The notes under the pieces are model-generated. The model saw only the letters and a list, made by a program, of their open reading frames with translations, searched no databases and was not told the origin of the DNA. Position numbers and translations under genes: made by a program. Shown piece after piece: positions 14,982-23,771 of a stretch of DNA of 36,441 nucleotides. Source of the stretch: an uncultured Oscillospiraceae bacterium. Lineage in GTDB: Bacteria > Bacillota > Clostridia > Oscillospirales > Oscillospiraceae. Each line of letters opens with the position of its first letter. Position 1 is the stretch's first letter. Location: positions 1 to 36,441 of the forward strand of contig CAKTKU010000021.1 in the NCBI GenBank assembly GCA_934572335.1. Direction: 5' to 3'.

Positions 14982-17313
14982 ATGCCGCCTCCCCGGTCGT
15001 AACCGTGAAATCTATGCTTACTTCATCCATTCCCGCGGCCTTGATGCGCAGTGTGCCGCGCCCCGTGCGCCCCAGCGAGCGCACATACGTGCCGCACATT
15101 CCGCCCTCCGCCGTCACCGTGTCCGTACCCGCGAGCGCAATGTCGCCCTCGGCATGAAGCTCCACCGGCAGCTGGGCATAGCTCGCCACAGCGCCGTATT
15201 CATCGAGTATGCGCACGCGCACCGCCGCCATGTCGTAGCTCTGCCTTTCACAAAGCTCCGTGCGGCTGACGCGCACATCAAGGTGCAGCGCCCGTCCCGG
15301 CGCGCGTGTCACGGAGCACACGGCTTTGCCGTCCCGCCGCGCCTCAAAGCGCCAGCGCGTCGCCTCACCGCCCCAGTTGCCCACGTACTTGCCGTACAGC
15401 GCCACGCCGTCGGCAAAGCTCAGCCGGTAGGCTGCCATGCACCACAGCATTTTCAGCTTGTCGCCCAGCGGCATGTTGGCAAGCTCGTGCTTCCCGGCGG
15501 AGACGAGACAGTCGTGCAGCAGCCGCTCCTTCGCGCCGGTGAAGCCCTCCTGCGTGTTCAGAAGACAGCCTATCGTGTCGGCGGCGAGCACCGGCGGGTG
15601 CGCCAGCCCCGCAAAGCCCGCGGGTCTGAACGTTGTGACATACTCATCGTTTTTATAGAGCGCTACCTCGTCCGCGTTCGTGAAGACGTACACATCGCCG
15701 ATGTTGCCCGCGGCATAGTCGCCGATGTCCATCGGCGAGCCTACCTCCAGCACATTCCCCTCCTCGCTCTGGCTGGCGTAGAGCGCGGCGGCGGTCTTGG
15801 GGTTGCGGAATGCATCCATCACCCCGTGATAGCACACCCTGTCGCCGGAGCCGAAGTCCTTATGCGTGGGGTAGTCAAACATGCACCAGCCAAAGCACCC
15901 GGCGTGTCCCCCGTCCGACTGCGCCGCCGCGAGAACGCGCGCATGGCGCAGCGCCTGCTCCTGCCGCTTTGCCCACGGGTCAAAGGACTTCGTGGGGAAC
16001 ATATGTCCGTTATGCTCGGAGATGATGAGGGCTTTGTTCTTGTCCGGCGTGACCTTGCCCTTGGGCTTTGCGCCCGCGTTCGTGCCGCAGTGGGAAAAGT
16101 CGTTATATGAATACACATCCTCCAAAAGATGGCTCTTTTCAAGATATCGCACGCCGGAGGTAGCGCGCGTGGGGTCAAGCTCATGGGCGATGGCGTTCGT
16201 GCGCGCGTAGAACTCATCGTCGTCCACGCTCTCGTTTATCCGCACGCCCCACAGCACGATGCTCGTATGATTGCGGTACTGCGTCACCATCTCGCGCACA
16301 TTCTCTTCCGCCTGTGCCTTCCACGCCGCGTCGCCGATATGCTGCCAGCCGGGAAGCTCCGTGAACACCAGCAGCCCCTCCCGGTCGCACTCGTCAATGA
16401 AATACCGGCTCTGAGGGTAGTGCGACGTGCGCACCGCGTTGCAGCCAAGCTCATGGCGCAGTATACGCGCGTCCTCGCGCTGGAGGCTCTCCGGCGCGGC
16501 ATAGCCGATATAGGGATAGCACTGGTGCCGGTTCAGCCCGCGCATGAACACCCGCTCGCCGTTGAGATACAGCCCGTCCGCGCGAAATTCCGCCGTGCGG
16601 AAGCCGAACGTGACTCTCTGCTCGTCTCCGTTTGAAAGCGTCACCGCGCAGGTATAGAGCTTCGGGTGCTCACAGCTCCACGCCTCCGCCTCCGGCACGG
16701 CAAGCTCTATCGGCTCCCCGGTGCTCTCGCCCTCGGCAAGGCAACGCTCCCCGTCGAGTATGCGCACCGTCGCGCGCTCCTCCCCGCCGTTTATGGTGAC
16801 CGCTATGCGCGCCCGGTCGAGCTCTGGGGTCGAGACGAACACATCCTCTATGTACGCCTTTTCGCGCACATCCAGCCATACCTCGCGGTACAGCCCGCCG
16901 TAGGTGAGGTAATCTATCACAAAGCCGAACGGCGGTATCGCGGGGTTTTCCGTGCAGTCGAGCCGCACGGCGATCATATTGTCCGCGCCGTACCGGACGC
17001 CATCCGTTATCTCAACGCGGAACGCCGTGTAGCCGCAGCGGTGCTCGGCGCATTTCGCGCCGTTGACATATACCTCGGCGATGTGCGCCGCGCCGTCAAA
17101 CTGGAGGAAAAGACGCTTGCCCTCGTACTCCGCCGGGACGGAGAGCGTCCGCCGGTAGGCGCACACGGTCTCATAATCCTCGGGCGCGGCGTAGTGCAGC
17201 GGTACCTCGCGCACGGTGTGCGGCAGGCGCACCACCTCGCCCTCGACCGCGCCGGACATAAACTCCTCGCTCCACTTCCACTGGAATTGCCACCCGTCGC
17301 ACAGGCTTATCAT
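14974..17313 (-). CDS. Glycoside hydrolase family 2 enzyme (beta-galactosidase-like)
   Basis: 779 residues. Jelly-roll sugar-binding domain at about 1-150 (FDGAAHIAEVYVNG), an immunoglobulin-like domain to about 245, and a barrel from LYLNGERVFMRGLNRHQ. The acid/base is Glu361 in VLWGVRINES and the nucleophile is probably Glu433 in LIISEHNGH. C-terminal beta domains fill residues 520-779. It has no signal peptide, so it is cytoplasmic. GH2 includes beta-galactosidases, glucuronidases and mannosidases; the exact sugar cannot be read from sequence, though pairing with an alpha-galactosidase favours galactosides. Starts behind GAGGAGTGATG. First gene of a two-gene operon. Confidence 0.87.
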   Translation of the reverse strand: MISLCDGWQFQWKWSEEFMSGAVEGEVVRLPHTVREVPLHYAAPEDYETVCAYRRTLSVPAEYEGKRLFLQFDGAAHIAEVYVNGAKCAEHRCGYTAFRVEITDGVRYGADNMIAVRLDCTENPAIPPFGFVIDYLTYGGLYREVWLDVREKAYIEDVFVSTPELDRARIAVTINGGEERATVRILDGERCLAEGESTGEPIELAVPEAEAWSCEHPKLYTCAVTLSNGDEQRVTFGFRTAEFRADGLYLNGERVFMRGLNRHQCYPYIGYAAPESLQREDARILRHELGCNAVRTSHYPQSRYFIDECDREGLLVFTELPGWQHIGDAAWKAQAEENVREMVTQYRNHTSIVLWGVRINESVDDDEFYARTNAIAHELDPTRATSGVRYLEKSHLLEDVYSYNDFSHCGTNAGAKPKGKVTPDKNKALIISEHNGHMFPTKSFDPWAKRQEQALRHARVLAAAQSDGGHAGCFGWCMFDYPTHKDFGSGDRVCYHGVMDAFRNPKTAAALYASQSEEGNVLEVGSPMDIGDYAAGNIGDVYVFTNADEVALYKNDEYVTTFRPAGFAGLAHPPVLAADTIGCLLNTQEGFTGAKERLLHDCLVSAGKHELANMPLGDKLKMLWCMAAYRLSFADGVALYGKYVGNWGGEATRWRFEARRDGKAVCSVTRAPGRALHLDVRVSRTELCERQSYDMAAVRVRILDEYGAVASYAQLPVELHAEGDIALAGTDTVTAEGGMCGTYVRSLGRTGRGTLRIKAAGMDEVSIDFTVTTGEAAYV

Positions 17314-17341
17314 CGCGCATCACTCCTCTGATAATATACGT

Positions 17342-17377
17342 AAAGGCGGGGGATCCGCGCCGGGATCCCTCGCCTTT
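17342..17377. terminator. Strong hairpin between metK and the GH2 gene
   Basis: Arms AAAGGCG (17342-17348) and CGCCTTT (17371-17377) with an inner GGGATCC/GGATCCC helix (17350-17356 with 17363-17369). It lies 30 bp after the metK stop and could end metK transcription. It also covers the predicted start of the GH2 transcript, so it may instead form a 5'-end stem on that mRNA. Confidence 0.6.
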
Positions 17378-17378
17378 T

Positions 17379-17407
17379 ATTATACTGTATATTCTCTGAA
17401 AAGCCAA
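17379..17407 (-). promoter_or_regulatory. Candidate promoter of the GH2-GH36 operon
   Basis: Minus strand TTGGCT (17402-17407), 17-bp spacer, TATAAT (17379-17384). The -35 begins 3 bp after the metK stop codon, and the -10 touches the hairpin at 17342-17377. Confidence 0.65.
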
Positions 17408-17410
17408 CTA

Positions 17411-18592
<1,182 letters not shown>

Positions 18593-18634
18593 ATAATTCT
18601 TCCTTTCCGGCGGACAGGTCCGGCACATGAGGGC

Positions 18635-18662
18635 AAAAATAAAGCTCCGTCTTCCGACGGAG
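18635..18662 (-). terminator. Riboswitch expression-platform terminator of metK
   Basis: Minus-strand CTCCGTC/GACGGAG (arms 18656-18662 and 18645-18651) with a GGAA loop, then CTTTATTTTTG. It lies about 20 nt after the SAM-I aptamer, as expected for SAM-induced termination. Confidence 0.88.
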
Positions 18663-18682
18663 TATCTACTCATAAGCAAAAG

Positions 18683-18776
18683 CCTCATCTTTCGTATCAC
18701 CGCCGGATTTGGCACCTTGCTTGCGCAGGTTGCCGGGCTTCACAGGGCCGTTCCCTCCACCACTCTTGATAAGGTG
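18683..18776 (-). ncRNA. SAM-I riboswitch (S-box) aptamer
   Basis: Read on the minus strand, the hallmark blocks occur in order: CTTATCAAGAGTGGTGGAGG (18774 down to about 18755), GGGAACGGCCCTGTGAAGCC, CGGCAACC, AAGGTGCCAAATCC, and GAAAGATGAGG at the 3' end. This is the conserved S-box core with the kink-turn and the SAM-binding junction. It precedes metK, a classic S-box target. Confidence 0.97.
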
Positions 18777-18794
18777 TTAAGTTTTACAATAGCT

Positions 18795-18822
18795 ATTATA
18801 GCATCGTTTTCCCCTTTGTCAA
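18795..18822 (-). promoter_or_regulatory. metK promoter
   Basis: Minus strand TTGACA (18817-18822), 16-bp spacer, TATAAT (18795-18800), both hexamers perfect. Transcription would start about 10 nt upstream of the S-box aptamer. Confidence 0.88.
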
Positions 18823-18912
18823 TCGTTCCGGCAAAAATTATTCTTCATTTTGCCCGCAATCCATGGTATTATTCTTTTTGTTACCCTATTATATGATACG
18901 CGAGGTCAGAAA

Positions 18913-19515
18913 ATGAAAGGATCAACAAAGTATTTATTGAAGCTGTTTGCCGTCGCGGTGGTGCTCACGCTGCTGTTTTCCTCGGGGCTGTTCATCGCCG
19001 GGGATGACGCCAGTGTGTCCGGCTCCGTCGGACAATCGGAATCATCTGTAAATTCGACAGACTTCGACAAAACGCCCTCAGAATCACCAGCTAGTTCCAA
19101 TATTGAGGATTATTCTTCCACCGCGGATGAGCCGGAGGACGCCTTGATCTGTGCGCTGCCCGCGGCGCCTGACGAGCACGGCACGTATGACAGCAAGGAC
19201 GACGTTGCCCTCTTCATCCACACCTACGGACATCTGCCGGACAACTACATCACAAAGCAGCAGGCGGAGGACGCCGGATGGAGCGGCGGCAGCGTCGAAA
19301 AATACTGTCCCGGAAAGTGCATCGGCGGCAGCCGTTTCGGCAATTTTGAGGGACTTTTGCCCGACAAAGATGGACGCACTTGGACAGAGTGCGACATAAA
19401 CACCCTCGGCGCGTCCTCGCGCGGGGCGGAGCGCATCGTCTTTTCAAACGACGGTCTGATTTATTACACGCCCGATCATTACGAGAGCTTCGAGCTCCTC
19501 TACGGCGAGCCGTAA
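18913..19515 (+). CDS. Secreted barnase-family (N1/T1 superfamily) ribonuclease
   Basis: 200 residues. A signal/anchor (MKGSTKYLLK, then a hydrophobic run to about residue 30) is followed by a Ser/Asp-rich linker to about residue 85 and a C-terminal domain of about 110 residues that aligns with barnase: LPDNYITKQQAEDAGW, PGKCIGGSRFGN, GRTWTECDIN, RGAERIVFSNDGLIY and TPDHYESF. In barnase numbering Lys27, Glu73 (general base), Arg83, Arg87 and His102 (general acid) are kept; Arg59 is replaced by Phe (FGNFEG). Extra cysteines (CPGKC, ECD) could form disulfides outside the cell. The start was chosen at ATG 18913 because only it yields the signal sequence. No barstar-like inhibitor gene is visible here. 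It is followed by spo0A, 274 bp away. Confidence 0.86.
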   Translation: MKGSTKYLLKLFAVAVVLTLLFSSGLFIAGDDASVSGSVGQSESSVNSTDFDKTPSESPASSNIEDYSSTADEPEDALICALPAAPDEHGTYDSKDDVALFIHTYGHLPDNYITKQQAEDAGWSGGSVEKYCPGKCIGGSRFGNFEGLLPDKDGRTWTECDINTLGASSRGAERIVFSNDGLIYYTPDHYESFELLYGEP

Positions 19516-19561
19516 CGGCGTAAATCAGCCCTCCAAAATTTTTCCTCCCAATCTTATACAT

Positions 19562-19675
19562 TTCGACAAAATTCGGCGCTCAGAAATTGCTAAGATTTAC
19601 TTTTTTTGTCGAAAAATCTTGCGCACTGTCGCGCCATGTTATATTATGTCAACAAGTCGTCTGCGAGATTCGACA
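19562..19675 (+). promoter_or_regulatory. spo0A upstream region with three 0A-box cores
   Basis: Three copies of the Spo0A core TGTCGAA: 19562-19568 (reverse orientation, TTCGACA), 19607-19613 (forward, inside TTTTGTCGAAAAAT, close to the full consensus) and 19669-19675 (reverse). A possible weak -10 TATTAT (19642-19647) lies between the second and third. The pattern fits autoregulation by Spo0A. Confidence 0.7.
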
Positions 19676-19789
19676 GGATTCTGTTGTTGTACAAGTGTCA
19701 ACTATGGTAAATTTAATGCGACAAGACGGTGAAAACTGCTTTTTAAATACAGCAAGCTCCGTGTGTAGCAAATTGGGAGGATTAGAATT

Positions 19790-20590
19790 ATGGAAACCAA
19801 AACTCGCATTTTCACAGCAGACGCAAACCTCGACTTTTGTAGAATGCTCGAACGGGTCGCAGCCGCCGAGAAAGACATGGAAATTGTCGGAACGGCGGCT
19901 GATGGGGCAGAGGCTCTGACAAAGATCGCAGAGCTGCGCCCGGACGTTGTGCTCCTCGAGCTGGTACTGCCCACGCTTGATGGGCTGGAGGTTTTGCGCA
20001 GAATGCCGGAGACCGGGTGCAAGCCCAGCATCATCGTGCTCTCCGGGTTTATCAACAACAATGTCGTCGCGGCATGCTCCGCCGCCGGGGCGGACTTCTT
20101 CGTCACGAAGCCCTGCGACGCCGCAACGCTCTTCACGCGCATCCGGCAGGTCGTCGGCGCGGCGCACCCCTCCGCGCCCGCGGGCGGGTTTGACTGCCGC
20201 TCGTTCGCCGCGGCACAGAGCCACGACGCCAACCTTGAAGCCGTCGTCACGGACATCATCCATGAGATCGGCGTGCCCGCACACATCAAGGGCTATCAGT
20301 ATCTGCGCGAGGCGATAATACTCACCATAAACGACATGGACATGATAAACGCCGTCACCAAGGTGCTCTATCCCGAGGTCGCGAAGAAATTCGCCACCAC
20401 TCCCTCCCGTGTCGAGCGCGCCATACGCCACGCCATCGAGGTCGCGTGGGACCGCGGCGATATCGAGACCCTGCAGAAGTTCTTCGGGTACACGGTGTCG
20501 AACATAAAGGGCAAGCCGACGAACAGCGAGTTCATCGCCATGATCGCCGATAATCTCAGCCTGCGGCGGAAACAGACCGCGCAGGGCTGA
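19790..20590 (+). CDS. spo0A: Spo0A-family sporulation regulator with a degenerate receiver domain
   Basis: 266 residues (B. subtilis 267). Receiver domain at 1-120 and Spo0A DNA-binding domain from about 150, with the nearly invariant HIKGYQYLREAI, PSRVERAIRHAIEVAW and GKPTNSEFIAMIAD. The receiver departs from the rule: the phospho-acceptor Asp (VLVLDxxMPxxDG in B. subtilis) is Glu57 in VVLLELVLPTLDG (codon GAG 19958-19960), and one of the paired acidic pocket residues is Ala12 (TADAN instead of ADDN). Ser85 and Lys107 keep the other switch positions. Start ATG behind GGGAGGATT. The usual neighbour spoIVB is absent; upstream is a ribonuclease gene. Probably a DNA-binding regulator that is phosphorylation-independent or differently controlled (inference). 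Confidence 0.93.
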   Translation: METKTRIFTADANLDFCRMLERVAAAEKDMEIVGTAADGAEALTKIAELRPDVVLLELVLPTLDGLEVLRRMPETGCKPSIIVLSGFINNNVVAACSAAGADFFVTKPCDAATLFTRIRQVVGAAHPSAPAGGFDCRSFAAAQSHDANLEAVVTDIIHEIGVPAHIKGYQYLREAIILTINDMDMINAVTKVLYPEVAKKFATTPSRVERAIRHAIEVAWDRGDIETLQKFFGYTVSNIKGKPTNSEFIAMIADNLSLRRKQTAQG

Positions 20591-20694
20591 TATGTGCACA
20601 GCCCGGTGCCGGGTCATACATTTCATATTTTATTTTTCTTGATTATATTATTTTTATTTTTTATAAAATTCTGACACTTGACAACAATTCTGAT

Positions 20695-20729
20695 AAAAAA
20701 GTGAGTGCTTGCACGGCACTCACTTTTTT
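20695..20729. terminator. Bidirectional terminator between spo0A and the ABC transporter genes
   Basis: Stem GTGAGTGC/GCACTCAC (20701-20708 and 20716-20723) with a 7-nt loop, A-run before and T-run after. Serves the converging spo0A and ABC permease genes. Confidence 0.9.
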
Positions 20730-20755
20730 ATATTCTATCTATTATATAGTATCAA

Positions 20756-21349
20756 TCACAGCTCGCGCTTTTTATATGCCGCGGTGGACAGCGCCCATGA
20801 CGCGGCGAACACCGCCGCCATGCCGCCGAGCAGCGCGAGCGTTCCGCCCGCGCCGAACGAGAGCTGCGCCCCCTGCCCGTCCTGACTTATGACGCCCGCA
20901 CCCACACAGGCGAGCACGATGACGATCATATACGCTGCACGTCCGCGCTCCGCGCCGAGGCGGAAAAAGAGCGGCAGACACACCGTCGACGGCGCGAGCA
21001 GTATCACCGGCAGCAGCACCGGCGTCAGCGCGGCGCTCCGCCCGGAGATGAGCCAACCCGCGCCCAGCAGCGCCGTCACCGCCGCCGCGACGATGAGCGC
21101 GAGGATGTACTTTTCCGCCACGAACTGTGCGCGCGTCACGGGCATGGTCTCGCAGTAGGTGCACCATTTTTCCCTGTCGTCATACGCCAGCGCCGTGATG
21201 GGCAGCACACCCGCCAGCACGCCAACATACACCGTGAAAAAGCTGCTGCCCGTCACCGCTGCCGCGACCGCCATCACAAACACCGCGATCAGAAACAGCC
21301 GGTTGTATTTTGCCAGCATATATATGTCTTTTCTCAGCAGACCCTTCAT
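20756..21349 (-). CDS. ABC-2 type transporter permease
   Basis: 197 residues with about six hydrophobic segments (for example YNRLFLIAVFVMAVAAAVTG and LIVAAAVTALLGAGWLISG). It starts MKGLLRKDIYMLAKYNR, typical of the short ABC-2 membrane subunits encoded with YtrA-type regulators. The motif DDREKWCTYCETMPVTRAQFV, just after the second helix, is the conserved loop of this subfamily. The ATG is 1 bp after the ATPase stop, so it is coupled. The substrate is unknown; related systems act in cell-envelope stress or export. Confidence 0.85.
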   Translation of the reverse strand: MKGLLRKDIYMLAKYNRLFLIAVFVMAVAAAVTGSSFFTVYVGVLAGVLPITALAYDDREKWCTYCETMPVTRAQFVAEKYILALIVAAAVTALLGAGWLISGRSAALTPVLLPVILLAPSTVCLPLFFRLGAERGRAAYMIVIVLACVGAGVISQDGQGAQLSFGAGGTLALLGGMAAVFAASWALSTAAYKKREL

Positions 21350-21350
21350 C

Positions 21351-22180
<830 letters not shown>

Positions 22181-22184
<4 letters not shown>

Positions 22185-22558
22185 ATTCCGTCCTCCAATT
22201 CGTTTTCCAGCATTTCTTTCAACTCCGCGGCCGTTATGCCGCACTCCGCCGCGAGGCGTGCCGCCGCGCCCAGGTGCTCCTCTATGCGCTTGAGGTGCTC
22301 CTCGCGCACAAGCTCAAGATTCTTCGGCGCGACAAAGCTCCCCTTCCCCGCGAGAGTGTATATGAACCCGTCCTTCTCCAGCTCCTCATACGCGCGCTTC
22401 GTCGTTATCACACTTATCCGCAGATCCTTCGCCAGATTCCGTATCGACGGCAGCGCCGCGTCCTCGCCGAGCGCGCCGCTCATTATCTGCGCCTTTATCT
22501 GCGCGTATATCTGGTCATATATCGGCGTGGTGTTCCTGTTGTCGATGAATATGTTCAC
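22181..22558 (-). CDS. GntR-family regulator, YtrA type
   Basis: 125 residues: a winged-helix GntR domain (TTPIYDQIYAQIKAQIMSGALGEDAALPSIRNLAKDLRISVITTKRAYEELEKDGFI in segments) and a short helical dimerisation tail. This is the YtrA layout, which lacks a large effector domain. The GTG at 22556-22558 is the chosen start because GGAGGGAGGG lies 8 bp before it; a TTG seven codons upstream would place the ribosome-binding site inside the gene. First gene of an operon with the ABC ATPase and permease; likely represses its own operon. Confidence 0.88.
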
Positions 22559-22582
22559 GCTCTCGCCCTCCCTCCGCAACTG

Positions 22583-22619
22583 TGTATATATAATATATAC
22601 AGCATTAACAGTTTTGTCA
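22583..22619 (-). promoter_or_regulatory. Promoter and operator of the GntR-ABC operon
   Basis: Minus strand TTGACA (22614-22619), 17-bp spacer, TATATT (22591-22596). The -10 lies inside a 17-bp near-perfect AT palindrome, GTATATATAATATATAC (22583-22599), a likely YtrA-type operator. Confidence 0.75.
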
Positions 22620-22642
22620 ACTGCAAATTTTCATATACAAAT

Positions 22643-22691
22643 ATACCCCCGATAGGCGCTCACGTTTTCCGTGCCCGCGCATCGGGGGTAT
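22643..22691 (-). terminator. Long hairpin terminator after lysR
   Basis: Arms ATACCCCCGAT (22643-22653) and ATCGGGGGTAT (22681-22691), an 11-bp perfect stem, with further pairing inside (GCGC/GCGC and CACG/CGTG). On the minus strand it ends in ATTTG with only a poor T-run. It lies 19 bp after the lysR stop. Confidence 0.65.
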
Positions 22692-22709
22692 GATCTGTCA
22701 GTTGCGGTT

Positions 22710-23612
22710 TCAGTCTTTCGTTTTGCTCTGGTACATTCTGCGCACCGTCTCCTGTGCGCAGTGGACGAAGCTCTTTATACTGCGGTCATTGAGCTTGCGC
22801 TCATTGATGACGATGCCGAGGCGGCGGAACGCCGGCGGCGCGAGCGGTATCGCGAGCACGCGGTCGGATATGCCGTCCATAATAAGCTCCGACAGTACGC
22901 TTACGCCCAGCCCGTGCGCCGCCATGGACACGATGGACGCATCGTCCAGCCCCGTATAGCGGAACTCCGGGTTCACGCGCGCGCCGCCCGCCGACAGCGC
23001 GGGCATGATGTCCATGTCCATGCCGTCAGACGGCACAAGAAACTCCCGCCCGTCGAACAGCTCCACCGGGAACGCGCCGCTGTCGAGCTGGAAGTCCGCC
23101 GGGAGGATGGCGAGCAGCGGGTCGTCGTGCAGCTCCACCCAGCTCATCCCCTGGCACAGCGACGGCTGATAGCTGACGATGGCACAGTCCAGCTCGTCAT
23201 TTTTCACGGCGTTGTAGCCGTCCTGCATGCTGCCCGTTTTTATCAGCACGTCGATATCCGGGCTCGCGCGGCGCAGCTCCGCCAATATCGCGGGCAGCCA
23301 CTGGCGCGAAACGCTGGAATACGCGCCGAGGCGCAGCACCGTATAGCTGCGCCGGACGAGCTTTTCCACGCCCTGCTCCAGCTCGTCGGCACAGCGCACC
23401 AGCGCGTTCATCTGCGGCAGAAGCTCCCGCCCCGCGGGGGACAGGCGCACCCCGCCCTTGCTGCGCACGAGTATGCGTATCCCAAGCTCATCCTCCAGAG
23501 AATTCATCATGTGCGTCAGCCCGGACTGGGTATACCCCAGCTCCTCCGCCGCCGCCGTCAGGCTGCCCTTTTCGAGCGCCGCCAGCAATGCTTTTACTTT
23601 CTTAGTATCCAT
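22710..23612 (-). CDS. LysR-family transcriptional regulator
   Basis: 300 residues. N-terminal winged helix with KVKALLAALEKGSLTAAAEELGYTQSGLTHMMNSLEDELG, given here only to mark residues 5-45 as the helix-turn-helix region, and LSPAGRELLP at the linker. C-terminal periplasmic-binding-protein-like effector domain from about residue 90 (VLRLGAYSSVSRQWLP). Divergent from the first NSS symporter gene, the normal arrangement for a LysR regulator and its target. A 24-bp block just upstream of its start recurs upstream of the second symporter. Confidence 0.92.
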   Translation of the reverse strand: MDTKKVKALLAALEKGSLTAAAEELGYTQSGLTHMMNSLEDELGIRILVRSKGGVRLSPAGRELLPQMNALVRCADELEQGVEKLVRRSYTVLRLGAYSSVSRQWLPAILAELRRASPDIDVLIKTGSMQDGYNAVKNDELDCAIVSYQPSLCQGMSWVELHDDPLLAILPADFQLDSGAFPVELFDGREFLVPSDGMDMDIMPALSAGGARVNPEFRYTGLDDASIVSMAAHGLGVSVLSELIMDGISDRVLAIPLAPPAFRRLGIVINERKLNDRSIKSFVHCAQETVRRMYQSKTKD

Positions 23613-23614
23613 CT

Positions 23615-23718
23615 TTGTTAAATATTTCGCTTTCTTATATTAGATTTTATGTATTAACTTTTCTAATGACATACATAAGAATGTAGAGTTTGGTAAACTG
23701 GTATTTTAGTGTTATAAT
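23615..23718 (+). promoter_or_regulatory. Control region of the first NSS symporter gene (copy 1)
   Basis: Contains, in order: a 24-bp block at 23615-23638 that recurs exactly at 25628-25651; the inverted repeat ACAT-AAGA-ATGT (23673-23684); and the promoter TTGGTA (23690-23695), 17 bp, TATAAT (23713-23718). The distances from block to inverted repeat, -35 and -10 (58, 75 and 98 bp) equal those of copy 2, while the DNA between differs. Probable LysR binding sites. Confidence 0.75.
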
Positions 23719-23771
23719 CGCGTTAAGATTGTTTGAAAACCCATAAAATTATTGTAAAGAGAGGTATGTTC

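Noticed and set aside
18593..18715. N-terminal extension of MetK
   Set aside because: The open frame runs through the terminator and into the SAM-I aptamer, and the family start is MRHYLFTSES.
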